A DNA stretch of 64,000 nt from positions 1 to 64,000 of the forward strand of contig PBPM01000109.1 in assembly GCA_002724635.1 (NCBI GenBank), given 5' to 3'. Both the position numbers and the translations under genes were made by a program. How positions within the stretch are numbered: the first letter of the stretch is position 1; each line of letters begins with the position of its first letter. The notes beneath the pieces are model-generated. The model ran no database searches and was not told where the DNA came from. It saw only the letters and a program-made list of their open reading frames with translations. The stretch is from Rhodospirillaceae bacterium (GTDB lineage Bacteria > Pseudomonadota > Alphaproteobacteria > UBA6615). Of this stretch, positions 1-10,116 are shown piece after piece.

Positions 1-115
1 CGCCCTGTGCCCGCCACTAATCATTACGGAGAGTCAGATCGCCGTGTGCATGGAGCGCTTCTCGAAGGCCCTCAACGAGACCTGGGAGCATGTACAGGCC
101 GAGGGACTTGTATAG
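1..115 (+). CDS. C-terminal end of a class III (aspartate family) aminotransferase, truncated by window start
   Basis: Frame starting at nt 2 reads ALCPPLIITESQIAVCMERFSKALNETWEHVQAEGLV* (TAG 113-115); PPLIIT..I...RF..AL resembles class III aminotransferase C-termini. Not in the ORF track because no start is present. Confidence 0.6.
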   Translation, partial: ALCPPLIITESQIAVCMERFSKALNETWEHVQAEGLV

Positions 116-174
116 CAAAATTGCGTTCGGGCTCGCATGCAAGACCACCAAGACACCGACAGGGGGAAAATCTC

Positions 175-597
175 ATGAGTGAAGTAATCGTAATGGATGA
201 CGCGGAGACACCCGGTTACGAGGTGCGCCGCAAGGACGAGCCGCAATTTGTCGAGGGGCGGCGGAACTTCTTCGAGTACATTGATCTCGGCACTCAGGAA
301 GCCAGCGACGGTAAGATACGGATCCAAATTACCCGCGCCAAGCAAGGCCTCGTCGAGCCGACGGGCTGGCACACGCATATCTGCGAGGGGCAGTTCGTCT
401 ACATGCTTGACGGCTGGCTCGATCTCGCCTTTGCCGACGGTACGGTTCATCTGGAGCCCGGGGATTCCATATACATTCCCGGGGGCGTGCCGCATAACGA
501 GACCGGTACATCGGATATGTTCGACCTGATCGAGATCTCGATCCCGGCCAAGATGCAGACTGCACCCTGTGATCCGCCGCCCGGGATGCCCGCCTGA
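175..597 (+). CDS. cupin domain-containing protein
   Basis: Start at MSEVIVMDDAETPGYEV after AGGGGG; GWHTHICEGQFVYMLDGWLDLAFADG...PGDSIYIPGGVPHNE cupin motifs. Confidence 0.85.
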   Translation: MSEVIVMDDAETPGYEVRRKDEPQFVEGRRNFFEYIDLGTQEASDGKIRIQITRAKQGLVEPTGWHTHICEGQFVYMLDGWLDLAFADGTVHLEPGDSIYIPGGVPHNETGTSDMFDLIEISIPAKMQTAPCDPPPGMPA

Positions 598-726
598 CGG
601 GTGCCCGGCCCGCCGCTGCGGCAAGCCGCCGCGATGGAAATATCCCGCGCGACTGCTATATTCCAGTGAATATACGAGCGTCGGTGGCTTACCCCTCCGT
701 CGAGTCCGGAACATGGAACCCGGCTC

Positions 727-1938
727 ATGGACTACGAGCAATTTTTTGCCAACAACCTCAATGGCCTGCGGGCCGAAGGGCGGTACCGCGAATTCGCGGA
801 TCTGGAGCGCACATCCGGGGATTTCCCGTGCGCAGTGCGCTACATCGACGACGGCACCCAGAAAATCACCGTGTGGTGTGCCAACGACTATCTGGGGATG
901 GGTCAGCATCCAGACGTGCTTGCCGCAATGCACGAGGCGCTGGAGAAATGCGGCGCCGGCGCCGGCGGCACGCGCAACATCTCCGGCACCAACCACTATC
1001 ATGTCCTACTCGAGGAAGAGCTCGCCGACCTGCACGGCAAGGAGGCGGCGCTGCTTTTCACCTCGGGCTATGTAGCGAACTGGACGGCTCTGTCAACGCT
1101 CGCCTCGATGCTACCCGACTGTCTCGTGGTTTCGGACGCGCTAAACCACAACTCGATGATCGAGGGCATCCGCCACGGGCGGTCGGAGAAGGTGATCTTC
1201 CGGCATAACGACCCGGCACATCTGGATGAGCTCCTCGCGGCGGCGGGCTCCGACCGGGCCAAGCTAGTAGCCTTTGAATCCGTTTATTCGATGGACGGCG
1301 ATATCGCGCCGATCGCCGAGATCGTCACCGTCGCGAAGAAGCACAACGCGCTCACCTACGTGGACGAAGTCCATGCCGTCGGCATGTATGGGCTGCGCGG
1401 CGCGGGCGTGGCCGAGCGCGAGGGACTGATGGACCAGATCGATATCGTACAGGGCACGCTCGGCAAGGCCTTCGGCAATGTCGGCGGCTACATCGCCGCC
1501 TCGGCGAACCTGGTCGACTTCGTTCGGTCGAACGGCGCGGGCTTCATCTTCTCGACTTCCCTGCCGCCGCATGTCGCGGCCGGCGCACGTGCCGCGGTTC
1601 GGGTCCTCAAGGCCGACAATTCGCTCCGCGAGCGCCATCAGGAGCGTGCGGCGACCCTTAAGCGCCGGCTCGCGGCGGCGGGCATTGAGGTAATGCCGTC
1701 AGTCAGCCATATCGTACCGGTCTTCGTCGGCGACGCCGCGCTTTGCAAGGTCGCGAGCGACCTGTTGCTAGATCGGCATGGAATCTATGTACAGCCGATT
1801 AATTTCCCCACCGTTCCGCGGGGGACCGAGCGGCTGCGGATCGCACCCACGCCGCTACATGACGACGAAATGATGGACGCGCTGATCGCGGCTTTTGAGG
1901 ATGTTTGGACGCGCCTGAACCTTCGCTCCGCGGCCTGA
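727..1938 (+). CDS. hemA: 5-aminolevulinate synthase
   Basis: [78 protein letters not shown] signatures. Confidence 0.95.
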   Translation: MDYEQFFANNLNGLRAEGRYREFADLERTSGDFPCAVRYIDDGTQKITVWCANDYLGMGQHPDVLAAMHEALEKCGAGAGGTRNISGTNHYHVLLEEELADLHGKEAALLFTSGYVANWTALSTLASMLPDCLVVSDALNHNSMIEGIRHGRSEKVIFRHNDPAHLDELLAAAGSDRAKLVAFESVYSMDGDIAPIAEIVTVAKKHNALTYVDEVHAVGMYGLRGAGVAEREGLMDQIDIVQGTLGKAFGNVGGYIAASANLVDFVRSNGAGFIFSTSLPPHVAAGARAAVRVLKADNSLRERHQERAATLKRRLAAAGIEVMPSVSHIVPVFVGDAALCKVASDLLLDRHGIYVQPINFPTVPRGTERLRIAPTPLHDDEMMDALIAAFEDVWTRLNLRSAA

Positions 1939-1951
1939 CCGACGGCCGCGC

Positions 1952-2497
1952 ATGTATCGCGACAAGACTCTCATACCCACCGAGGCCCTGCGCCTCTGTA
2001 TGCTCGGCACGCTCGCCATGCAGCCACACAGCTATGCCGGCCTAGCTCGCGAGGTCCGCACCTTCGCGAGCCGCATCGTCGGGCCGTCTCTGGACATGAT
2101 GGGCCTGTCGATCGAGGTGTTGCGTACAGAAGGATTGGTCAAACCACTAACCAGCGATGGCAACACTGCGCCCGACGAGGAAATTCTCGGGCTCACCGAT
2201 GCCGGACACGACGAACTGCGTGAACTGATGACCTCGAACCTGCGCAGCCCGGTCGACGGCAACTCGCAACTCGTCTTCGCCCTGAAGCTCCGCTTCCTGC
2301 ATCTCCTAACGAACGAGGACATACAGGATCAGGTCGAGCGCATCCGCGAGATCAGCGAGACGGAACATGCCCGCCTGCTAGACCTGAAAAAGCGCTACGG
2401 AAGGGAGCCAGGCCAATTCGACGCGTGGCTTGACCTCGAACTCGCCCAGGTCGAGGCCCGACTCGACTGGCTCGAGAAGGTCAGCCCGACCGGTTGA
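1952..2497 (+). CDS. PadR-like helix-turn-helix transcriptional regulator
   Basis: LCMLGTLAMQPHSYAGLAREVR...GLSIEVLRTEGLV N-terminal wHTH and long helical C-terminus typical of PadR-type proteins. Confidence 0.55.
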   Translation: MYRDKTLIPTEALRLCMLGTLAMQPHSYAGLAREVRTFASRIVGPSLDMMGLSIEVLRTEGLVKPLTSDGNTAPDEEILGLTDAGHDELRELMTSNLRSPVDGNSQLVFALKLRFLHLLTNEDIQDQVERIREISETEHARLLDLKKRYGREPGQFDAWLDLELAQVEARLDWLEKVSPTG

Positions 2498-2503
2498 ACC
2501 TGC

Positions 2504-2800
2504 CTACTCAGCGGCGTCCAGTGAGACGCGGGCGGCGTTCAGCTGCTCGACCGCTTCCGGCGACCATTCTACGTTCGGCGTGTTGCCGCCGAAAATTGCC
2601 TAGAAGACCCACACGCCGGCTTACGGCTGGGCAAACCCGAGCTTATTGCGGAATGCAAGGTAGTGGCCGTCGACCTTATTGTCGGGCAGGCCACCATGCA
2701 ACGCATCGATCTCGTCGAAACGGGCGAAGCATTTTAGGACATCTTCCCGCGTAGGTTTGCGCGTTTGGGCCGTAATTGATTTGGTCTCCTCCACATCAAA
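2504..2800 (-). pseudogene. internally deleted cupin gene (paralogue of the adjacent intact cupin)
   Basis: N-terminal piece KPTREDVLKCFARFDEIDALHGGLPDNKVDGHYLAFRNKLGFAQP* aligns to KKEDVLKCVARFNDLTSTDKGLPDQPVEGFHRDFRNVLGFEQP; C-terminal piece AIFGGNTPNVEWSPEAVEQLNAARVSLDAAE* aligns to GVIGGDTPGAEFSPESVERLKAAGTWPEAAE; central cupin fold absent. Confidence 0.85.
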
Positions 2801-2874
2801 TTGCCGCGAAGAATATACCAACAAGCGAGCACAAGATTGCCCTGAACAAATATGCTGGACGGCTACTCGTCAGC

Positions 2875-3426
2875 CTATTCGGCCGCCTCCGGCCACGTTC
2901 CGGCAGCCTTAAGGCGCTCCACAGATTCCGGCGAAAATTCTGCGCCAGGCGTATCGCCGCCTATCACCCCTAGAATCATGCCCTGTTCTTTGCCTTCGCG
3001 TGCGGACTGGCACTCGAAGCGTCGCTGGATTCCTGGCGGGAAAGAAACAATATCCTGTTCCTCGAGGATGACATGATCATCGCCATCCACTCCCTCCCAC
3101 TCGAACATCCAAGTGCCCTCCATGACGACGAAGGATTCATTCGTGTCGTGGGTGTGCATCATCACGCCCTGGCTCGGCCGCGCGGACACATAGGCCATGC
3201 CGAAACCGGCCTTCAGGTGACTGATATGGGGCTTGGCGTCATCACCAATTGGCGAATAGGTCTCCGAACCCTGAGGCTGCTCGAACCCGAGTACGTTGCG
3301 AAAGTCGCGATGGAATCCCTCAACCGGCTGATCCGGCAAACCCTTGTCGGTGGACGTAAGGTCATTGAAGCGCGCAACGCACTTCAGAACATCTTCCTTC
3401 TTGGGACGAATGACTTCGATCGGCAT
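2875..3426 (-). CDS. cupin domain-containing protein
   Basis: MPIEVIRPKKEDVLKCVARF...MMHTHDTNESFVVMEGTWMFEWEG; GGAG RBS upstream of ATG at 3426. Confidence 0.85.
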   Translation of the reverse strand: MPIEVIRPKKEDVLKCVARFNDLTSTDKGLPDQPVEGFHRDFRNVLGFEQPQGSETYSPIGDDAKPHISHLKAGFGMAYVSARPSQGVMMHTHDTNESFVVMEGTWMFEWEGVDGDDHVILEEQDIVSFPPGIQRRFECQSAREGKEQGMILGVIGGDTPGAEFSPESVERLKAAGTWPEAAE

Positions 3427-3453
3427 GGATTGTTCTCCTCCAGTTGCTTTCAT

Positions 3454-4239
3454 TCAATAGAGGTGCTGGCCACCGGTGATGAAAATCTCGGTCCCGGTGA
3501 CATAGGAGAAATCGGGACTGCAGAGCTGATAAACTGCGGACGCGACTTCCTCCGCCGCACCCATCCGGTGCATCGGGATCCGGTTCACCAACGGCTCATA
3601 CTCGTCGCCCACCATCTCGGTCTCGATCTCACCAGGCGCAACGGCGTTCACCCGCACCCCCAAGCCGGCAAACTCGACCGCCATCTCGCGGGTCAGCGCA
3701 GAAAGGGCCGCTTTCGACGTAGAATAGGCGGAGCCGGCAAAGGGGTGGATCGCATGCCCAGCGATTGATGTGATGTTCACGATCGACGCACCACACTCTC
3801 TGGTGAAGGTATTCGGTGCGTCCTCGTCCATCTTACCCGCCCGCGCAAGCGCCGGCGCAAAACCGCGCGCTAGAGCCAGCGGCGTAAAGAAGTTCAGCTG
3901 AAAGACCTCCCGCCAGTCATCAAGCGGTCCATTCAGGCAGCCAAGGCGCTCCTGAAAATCCGCCTTTGGTGACACGGCGGCGTTATTCACCAGCGCGTTT
4001 AGCGGTGCGTCACCTAGTAGGGCATTGGCCTCGTCGACGAAGCGCTCTACATCTTCGGGGGCGCTAAGGTCCGTGGGGATGTGCGAGGTCCAGTTGGGGT
4101 CGCGTTCGCAATGGGCCGGCACCGGATCGCGCGAACAAGTTATGAGCTGCCAGCCCTCGTCGGAAAAACGCTTCACAGTCGCGTGGCCGATACCACGGCT
4201 CGCACCGGTCAAAATCAGGCTACGGCGTCTGTCGTTCAT
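3454..4239 (-). CDS. SDR family oxidoreductase
   Basis: TGASRGIG, NNAA, YSTSKAALSALTREMAVE, VNAVAPGEIETEM. Confidence 0.9.
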   Translation of the reverse strand: MNDRRRSLILTGASRGIGHATVKRFSDEGWQLITCSRDPVPAHCERDPNWTSHIPTDLSAPEDVERFVDEANALLGDAPLNALVNNAAVSPKADFQERLGCLNGPLDDWREVFQLNFFTPLALARGFAPALARAGKMDEDAPNTFTRECGASIVNITSIAGHAIHPFAGSAYSTSKAALSALTREMAVEFAGLGVRVNAVAPGEIETEMVGDEYEPLVNRIPMHRMGAAEEVASAVYQLCSPDFSYVTGTEIFITGGQHLY

Positions 4240-4681
4240 GCCGTTCTTGGTAATACACCCCGGTGGCAATGGAAAGTAGTCAGGCTAGGCCGAAGGCCAG
4301 TCAGTTGTGCAAATGATGCTCAACAAAGTGGCGCTAGACGCCTGCCAGCCAGAACAAACGCGCTATGGTACCGCTTTGCCAGGCAACCTTTAAGACCTCA
4401 ACAATCTTTCGCTGGATGCTTAGATCACAATAGGGCGTTTTACGGAAATACGAGTCCATCGCTATGGCGACCACCTCGTGCTCACGCCCGCTTTCGGCGA
4501 TCGCCACAACTTCACCCTCCGTCAACCCAAACCAGAGCAAGAAAGCCTTCACGCGTCAGCATTTCTTCCTCCACCAGCGCCGCCAACCGTATTTGCACAA
4601 GTAGAAAGATGACAGCTCTGTGACGAATCAGAGTTGGTATGGATCAAATGACTATTTAGCCACAGCCATCCGCAAAATCGA

Positions 4682-5263
4682 CTAGGGCTGCAGCCGAATC
4701 TTACGCCAGCCCGGTCCGTTGCGCTCGAAGACGAGGCGGTCGTGTAGACGATCGGGGCGGTCCTGCCAGAACTCAATCCGGGCCGGCGTCAGTCGGAAGC
4801 CAGACCAGTGAGGCGGCCGCGGGACATTCTGTCCCTCATATTTCGCCGTGACTTCGCGGACCCGCACCTCGAGGGCATCGCGGCTTTCGACCAGCACAGA
4901 TTGTTCGGACGCCCACGCCCCGATCTGGCTACCCCGCGGCCGGCCAGCAAAATAGGCGTCGGCCTCGGCGTCCTTGACGGACAGTACGGCGCCGTCGATG
5001 CGCACCTGGCGGCCCAGCGACTTCCAGTGGAAGCACAGGGACGCGTTGGGGTTGGCGAGGAGATCCCTGCCCTTGGCGCTATTGAAGTTCGTGTAAAACA
5101 CGAAGCCGCGCGCATCGTGGGCCTTGAGCAGAACCATGCGGGTCGACGGGTGGCCAGCGGGCGAGACGGTGGCGAGGGTCATCGCCTCAGGCAGGCCCGG
5201 CTCGGCTGCAACAGCCTCGTCGAACCAGTCAGCAAACTGAAGGAATGGATTGCTTACGGACAT
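4682..5263 (-). CDS. pdxH: pyridoxamine 5'-phosphate oxidase
   Basis: AMTLATVSPAGHPSTRMVLLK, GFVFYTNFNSAKGRDLLANP, GSQIGAWASEQS, PPHWSGFRLTPARIEFWQDRPDRLHDR. Confidence 0.95.
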   Translation of the reverse strand: MSVSNPFLQFADWFDEAVAAEPGLPEAMTLATVSPAGHPSTRMVLLKAHDARGFVFYTNFNSAKGRDLLANPNASLCFHWKSLGRQVRIDGAVLSVKDAEADAYFAGRPRGSQIGAWASEQSVLVESRDALEVRVREVTAKYEGQNVPRPPHWSGFRLTPARIEFWQDRPDRLHDRLVFERNGPGWRKIRLQP

Positions 5264-5509
5264 GAGTACAATGTGTCTCTGAAAATCACGCGGACAAGAC
5301 GCGCGCTATATCTGCGCGGATTATTATGAGTCGTTTCTCGTCCATGCCTACCCTCGTGCGAAACGTCTAACCCTATCAGAACAAAAAAAAACTGCATCCC
5401 CCGCGAGGCCGTGTGGCGGCCTTGCCGCACCACCGGGTTGGTGTAGGATGCCGCCAAACGCGGTGCGGGTAGGAGCAACGGGGATTTCATGGGCGGTGTA
5501 GAGCAATTA

Positions 5510-6331
5510 ATGGCCGGTAAGCGCGGTCTCATCATGGGGGTCGCGAACGACCGGTCGATCGCCTGGGGCATCGCCCGGATGGCGGCCGAGCATGGCGCGG
5601 AGCTGGCCTTCACCTTTCAGGGCGAGGCACTCGAGAAGCGCGTGCGCCCACTTGCGGAGTCCGTCGGCGGGTCGATGGTACTACCCTGCGACGTCACCGA
5701 CGAGGCTAGCATGGACGCCGTCTTCGCACAGATCGAGAAGACTTGGGGCAAGCTCGACTTCATCGTCCACGCTATCGCCTACTCCGACAAGGACGAGCTC
5801 AAGGGGAAGTATGTCGACACCAGCCGCACGAACTTCCAGCGCTCCCTCGATATCTCCTGCTTTTCTTTCACAGATGTCTGCAAACGTGCATCGGCGATCA
5901 TGCCTAATGGCGGCAGCCTGCTGACCCTCACCTATTCCGGCGCCGAGCGGGTGATGCCGCACTACAACGTCATGGGCGTAGCCAAGGCCGCGCTCGAGGC
6001 GAGCGTGCGCTACCTGGCCGTCGATCTTGGCGGTGCGGGCATCCGGGTCAACGCTATTTCTGCCGGCCCCATCAAGACGCTGGCTGCGAGCGGCATCGGC
6101 GACTTCCGCTACATCCTAAAATGGAACGAGCTGAATGCGCCCCTCAAGCGCAACGTCACCATCGACCAGGTTGGTGGCGCGGGCCTCTATCTGCTGAGCG
6201 ATCTCGGCGCGGGCGTGACCGGCGAGACCCATCATGTCGATAGCGGCTATAATGTGGTCGGCATGGTCGCGGTCGACGAGGCGGCCGAGGTCGCTGACCT
6301 GCTGTCCAGCCTCAAGCCCGACGACGCGTAA
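5510..6331 (+). CDS. fabI: enoyl-[acyl-carrier-protein] reductase (NADH)
   Basis: [71 protein letters not shown]. Confidence 0.95.
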   Translation: MAGKRGLIMGVANDRSIAWGIARMAAEHGAELAFTFQGEALEKRVRPLAESVGGSMVLPCDVTDEASMDAVFAQIEKTWGKLDFIVHAIAYSDKDELKGKYVDTSRTNFQRSLDISCFSFTDVCKRASAIMPNGGSLLTLTYSGAERVMPHYNVMGVAKAALEASVRYLAVDLGGAGIRVNAISAGPIKTLAASGIGDFRYILKWNELNAPLKRNVTIDQVGGAGLYLLSDLGAGVTGETHHVDSGYNVVGMVAVDEAAEVADLLSSLKPDDA

Positions 6332-6354
6332 GTACAAAAACAGGAGCACCTGCC

Positions 6355-7467
6355 ATGGTCGGCAACAGCTTCGGCCAGATTTTTCGGTTTACCACCTGGG
6401 GCGAAAGCCACGGGCCCGCCATCGGCGTCGTCGTCGACGGCGTGCCGCCGTGCGTGCCGCTTGACGAGAGCGATATCCAGAGCTGGCTCGACCGTCGTCG
6501 CCCCGGCCAGTCCCGCTTCACCACCCAGCGCAAGGAGCCGGATGCGGTGAAGATACTCTCCGGCGTGTTCGAGAGCCAGACAACCGGTGCGCCGGTCTCG
6601 ATGATGATTGAGAATATAGATGCCCGCTCCAAGGACTATTCCGAGATCGCGCAGAAATACCGACCGGGCCACGCCGACTACACCTACGACGCCAAATACG
6701 GAATCCGCGACTATCGCGGCGGCGGGCGCTCGTCCGCACGCGAGACCGCGAGCCGCGTGGCAGCAGGGGCGCTGGCCCGCAAGGTCATCGGGCATCTCGT
6801 GCCCGGCGGCGTTACCCTTCGCGGTGCGCTGGTGCAGATCGGCACCATGGCGATCGACCGAGCCAACTGGGACTGGGGTACGATCGAGGATAACCCATTC
6901 TGGTGCCCGGACCCGAGGATGACCGGCCAATGGGAGAACTACCTCGACGATATCCGCAAGGCAGGCTCATCGGTTGGTGCGGTAATCGAGATCGTCGCCG
7001 AGGGTGTGCCCGTCGGCCTAGGCGAACCCGTCTACGGCAAGATCGATTCCGACCTCGCCGCCGCGATGATGACTATTAACGCGGTCAAGGGCGTCGAAAT
7101 CGGCGCCGGAATGAGCGCCGCGGCGCTCACCGGCGAGGAAAATGCCGACGAGATGCACATGGACAGCACGGGTGTCGCCTTCGGTTCAAACAACGCTGGC
7201 GGCGCGCTCGGAGGGATCACCACCGGCCAAGATCTGGTGGTGCGCTTCGCGGTCAAACCGACCAGCTCGATCCAGACTCCGCGCAACACGGTCAGCCGCG
7301 ACGGCGGTGACATCGAAGTGTCCACCAAGGGGCGACATGATCCATGCGTAGGAATCCGCGCCGTGCCAGTGGGCGAGGCCATGATGGCCTGCGTCATCGC
7401 GGACCACCTGCTGCGCCAGCGCGCCCAGATCGGCAGCCTGGGTTCCCAAGCGCCGCTGGCACGGTAG
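6355..7467 (+). CDS. aroC: chorismate synthase
   Basis: [61 protein letters not shown]. Confidence 0.97.
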   Translation: MVGNSFGQIFRFTTWGESHGPAIGVVVDGVPPCVPLDESDIQSWLDRRRPGQSRFTTQRKEPDAVKILSGVFESQTTGAPVSMMIENIDARSKDYSEIAQKYRPGHADYTYDAKYGIRDYRGGGRSSARETASRVAAGALARKVIGHLVPGGVTLRGALVQIGTMAIDRANWDWGTIEDNPFWCPDPRMTGQWENYLDDIRKAGSSVGAVIEIVAEGVPVGLGEPVYGKIDSDLAAAMMTINAVKGVEIGAGMSAAALTGEENADEMHMDSTGVAFGSNNAGGALGGITTGQDLVVRFAVKPTSSIQTPRNTVSRDGGDIEVSTKGRHDPCVGIRAVPVGEAMMACVIADHLLRQRAQIGSLGSQAPLAR

Positions 7468-7490
7468 GGCTAGACAACCAACCACCATCA

Positions 7491-7516
7491 TCATGCCCGG
7501 ACTTGATCGAGGCATC
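7491..7516. repeat. degenerate intergenic palindromic element (ATGCCCGGACTTGATCxxGGCAT type)
   Basis: TCATGCCCGGACTTGATCGAGGCATC lies between aroC and the next CDS; related string TCATGCCGGGACCTGATA at 12218-12235. Confidence 0.45.
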
Positions 7517-7628
7517 TTTTCTCAGTCTTTGTGAAATACGGGAATCAAGCCTGCATTTGACACCTTTGGTGGCACAACCGCGGCGGCTTATAATCGCCGA
7601 TACAAAAGCTACCCTCCGGAGCATCCCC

Positions 7629-8267
7629 ATGGCCAAGAAGAAGCGCGAGACCCCCGACCAGCTGCAGCATATATCGAAGCTACCGATACCCGATGCGGCC
7701 AATTTGCCCGAGGATCTGCAGAAATACATGCACGTCTGTCAGGAGAAGCTGGGCCTGATCCCTAACGTGATCCGCGCCTTCTCGCTGCGGCCTGAGAAGC
7801 TCCGTACCTTCATCGGCAAGTACAACGAGCTGATGCTCGGCGAAGACGCCCTGTTGACTCGGCTTGAGCGCGAAATGATAGCCGTCGTCGTTTCGTCTCA
7901 AAACCATTGCGTCTACTGCATCACGTCCCACAGCCAAGCCGTGCGCGAGCTCTCCGAAGACCCAGTACTGGGCGACATCCTGATGGTGAACTACCGCGAG
8001 GCGAATCTGACTGAGCGGCAGCGCGCGATCCTTGACTATGCCTTCAAGCTGACCGCGAACCCGTCCGTGGTGGGCGACGCCGACCGTCAGAAGCTGATGG
8101 ATGTCGGACTGGGCTCGAAGGAAATCTTCGAGGTGACCGACACGGCAGCCTACTTCAACTACACGAACCGGATGACTCATGGCCTCGGTATGCTGCCGAA
8201 CGAGGAGTATTTCGGCATGAATCGCCCGCCCGATCCGGGCCTGCGCGAGAAGAAAGCAGCGGAGTAG
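7629..8267 (+). CDS. carboxymuconolactone decarboxylase / AhpD-like peroxidase-related protein
   Basis: LEREMIAVVVSSQNHCVYCITSHSQAVREL: CxxC...H AhpD-like motif. Confidence 0.85.
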   Translation: MAKKKRETPDQLQHISKLPIPDAANLPEDLQKYMHVCQEKLGLIPNVIRAFSLRPEKLRTFIGKYNELMLGEDALLTRLEREMIAVVVSSQNHCVYCITSHSQAVRELSEDPVLGDILMVNYREANLTERQRAILDYAFKLTANPSVVGDADRQKLMDVGLGSKEIFEVTDTAAYFNYTNRMTHGLGMLPNEEYFGMNRPPDPGLREKKAAE

Positions 8268-8377
8268 TCACGCCTCAGTACCGACCCAATTCCAGTGTAC
8301 AATTTGCGTAAAGTTATTCCGGCACACTCGTGCGTCCGAGTACTGTGAGCGCTTTCAGGAAATAGCGGAGCCTGTAC

Positions 8378-9040
8378 GTGGTCAGACATTCACAATTGCT
8401 CGCCATGGCGACGCTGTTCGTGATTACGCTCGCGGTCCTACCGGAGCGCATACAGGCTCACCCGCATTTCTGGATTGAGCTCGAAACCCGCCCTGTGATG
8501 GACTCGGCCAACCGGGTCAAAGGGCTCGAGGTCTACTGGCTGTTCGACTTGTTTTATACGGCCTTCGTCGTCAAAGAAATGCGCACCGAAGGCTTCGGCA
8601 TCGACGAGGAAAAGCTCCTCGCGCTTGGGCGTTCAAACCTCGAAAACCTTAGGCCGTTCGATTATTTCACCGACCTACGGCTCGATGGCGGAAAGCTCGA
8701 GATCGCCACCGTCGAGCGGTTCGAGACGGGCTTCGAGGCTGGTAAGTTGTGGATGCGTTTCATAGTGCCGCTGGCAGAGCCCATCGACCCCCGAACAGGG
8801 CGTTTCTCCTACGCGGTCTTCGATCCGACCTACTATATCGACATCGCATATGCCGAGCCGGCCCAAGCTCGCCTCGACGACGCGCTCGCGGCGGACTGCC
8901 GTGCTAATGTGGAGGAGGCTGCGCCAACCTCCGAGGCTATCAGCTTGGCTCAGGCGCTCGATCGCGGAGCCACAGGCCCCGAAACGCTCGGCGAAATGTT
9001 CGCTCAGCGGGTTCGCCTGGAATGCAGCCAGCACCCATGA
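8378..9040 (+). CDS. DUF1007 family protein (exported)
   Basis: Signal-like N-terminus, then AHPHFWIELETRPVMD...GLEVYWLFDLFYTAFV typical of DUF1007 proteins next to NicO transporters. Confidence 0.8.
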   Translation: MVRHSQLLAMATLFVITLAVLPERIQAHPHFWIELETRPVMDSANRVKGLEVYWLFDLFYTAFVVKEMRTEGFGIDEEKLLALGRSNLENLRPFDYFTDLRLDGGKLEIATVERFETGFEAGKLWMRFIVPLAEPIDPRTGRFSYAVFDPTYYIDIAYAEPAQARLDDALAADCRANVEEAAPTSEAISLAQALDRGATGPETLGEMFAQRVRLECSQHP

Positions 9041-9978
9041 CTCCCACTCTGCGCGCCCTCGCACTGCCGGTCCTGCTCGCCGTGACAATCGTCGGACTCT
9101 GGTTGGTAGCGCTCATCTTGTTCAACGACACTTGGCGGCTGATCCTCGCCAATATCCAAGCCATACAGCGCGAACTTCAGGGGAGTCTCGCGGAAGCAAC
9201 GCAGCTCGCTTCCCAGCACGGCGCTCGCGAGGCCTGGGTTCTGATCGGGCTGAGCTTCGCCTATGGTGTGCTGCACGCAGCCGGGCCGGGTCATGGCAAG
9301 CTCGTGATCTCCACCTACTTGATGACCCATGAGGGCGAAATCCGACGCTCGCTCATCCTCTCAGTTCTTGCAGCGCTGATGCAAGGCATCACGGCCATCG
9401 TGATTATCGAGGTCATCCTCGCTATCATCGGCGCGGGCGTACGCGGAGCGGCCGGAATCGCGGGACAGCTCGAGATGACGAGCTACGCCTTGATCATCCT
9501 GCTCGGGCTGATCCTCGCGGGCGTGGCGACGCGGCGCCTCTTGCAGTATGCGCGCGATCCGCAAATGGCTCATGCCGGCGGATCGTGCGGCCACAGCCAT
9601 ACGCCTAAAACGTCGCAAATCTCCAACCGCGGTTCTCTTAGCTCGCTAGCGGCCATGATCTTCTCGATCGGCCTGCGGCCTTGCACCGGAGCGATCTTGG
9701 TGCTGATTCTGGCAAACGTCCTGGGCCTGCGCTTCACCGCCTGGGCCGCGGTCTTCGCCATGTCGACCGGCACGGCCCTTACGGTCTCGGTGATCGCCAT
9801 CGCCTCGGTCTATGCTCGCAAGGCGACACTGCGCGCCGCCGAACGCTGGCCAGAGCGGACCGGGAGCCTGTCGGTAATGCTGGATGCGATTGCGTTCTGC
9901 GGCGGCGTGCTGATCTTCACGCTGGGCGTATCCCTGCTGCGGAGTGCAGCGGCATCGATCAATCATCCGCTGCTATAG
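9022..9978 (+). CDS. nickel/cobalt transporter (NicO/RcnA-like)
   Basis: Multiple TM segments; GVLHAAGPGHGKLVISTYL and GLRPCTGAILVLILA; overlaps the DUF1007 gene. Confidence 0.85.
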   Translation: MQPAPMTPTLRALALPVLLAVTIVGLWLVALILFNDTWRLILANIQAIQRELQGSLAEATQLASQHGAREAWVLIGLSFAYGVLHAAGPGHGKLVISTYLMTHEGEIRRSLILSVLAALMQGITAIVIIEVILAIIGAGVRGAAGIAGQLEMTSYALIILLGLILAGVATRRLLQYARDPQMAHAGGSCGHSHTPKTSQISNRGSLSSLAAMIFSIGLRPCTGAILVLILANVLGLRFTAWAAVFAMSTGTALTVSVIAIASVYARKATLRAAERWPERTGSLSVMLDAIAFCGGVLIFTLGVSLLRSAAASINHPLL

Positions 9979-10048
9979 CTGCGAAAGCAATCATTTGTAA
10001 ACGCGGGCTACCCGCGCGTCTCATCAAGGTCCGTGAAGAAATAGCCGG

Positions 10049-10116
10049 ATCTGGTCGGGGCATGACGATTATAATCTAGAGAATACCCCAACCAGCTCCA
10101 CATGCCCCGACCAGAT
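10049..10116. repeat. perfect 16-bp inverted repeat at 3' end of TrmA-type methyltransferase gene
   Basis: ATCTGGTCGGGGCATG (10049-10064) and CATGCCCCGACCAGAT (10101-10116), 36-nt spacer. Confidence 0.85.

Noticed and set aside
6247-6930. 227-aa ORF antisense to fabI/aroC
   Set aside because: Lies opposite well-supported fabI and aroC genes; high-GC antisense ORF with no recognisable motif.
7344-7628. N-terminal extension of the AhpD-like ORF overlapping aroC
   Set aside because: Low-quality sequence overlapping the aroC 3' end; MAKKKRETPDQL at 7629 is the plausible start.
10002-10016. Perfect hairpin CGCGGG-CTA-CCCGCG as terminator
   Set aside because: No following T-run on either strand; 3-nt loop in GC-rich DNA is weak evidence.
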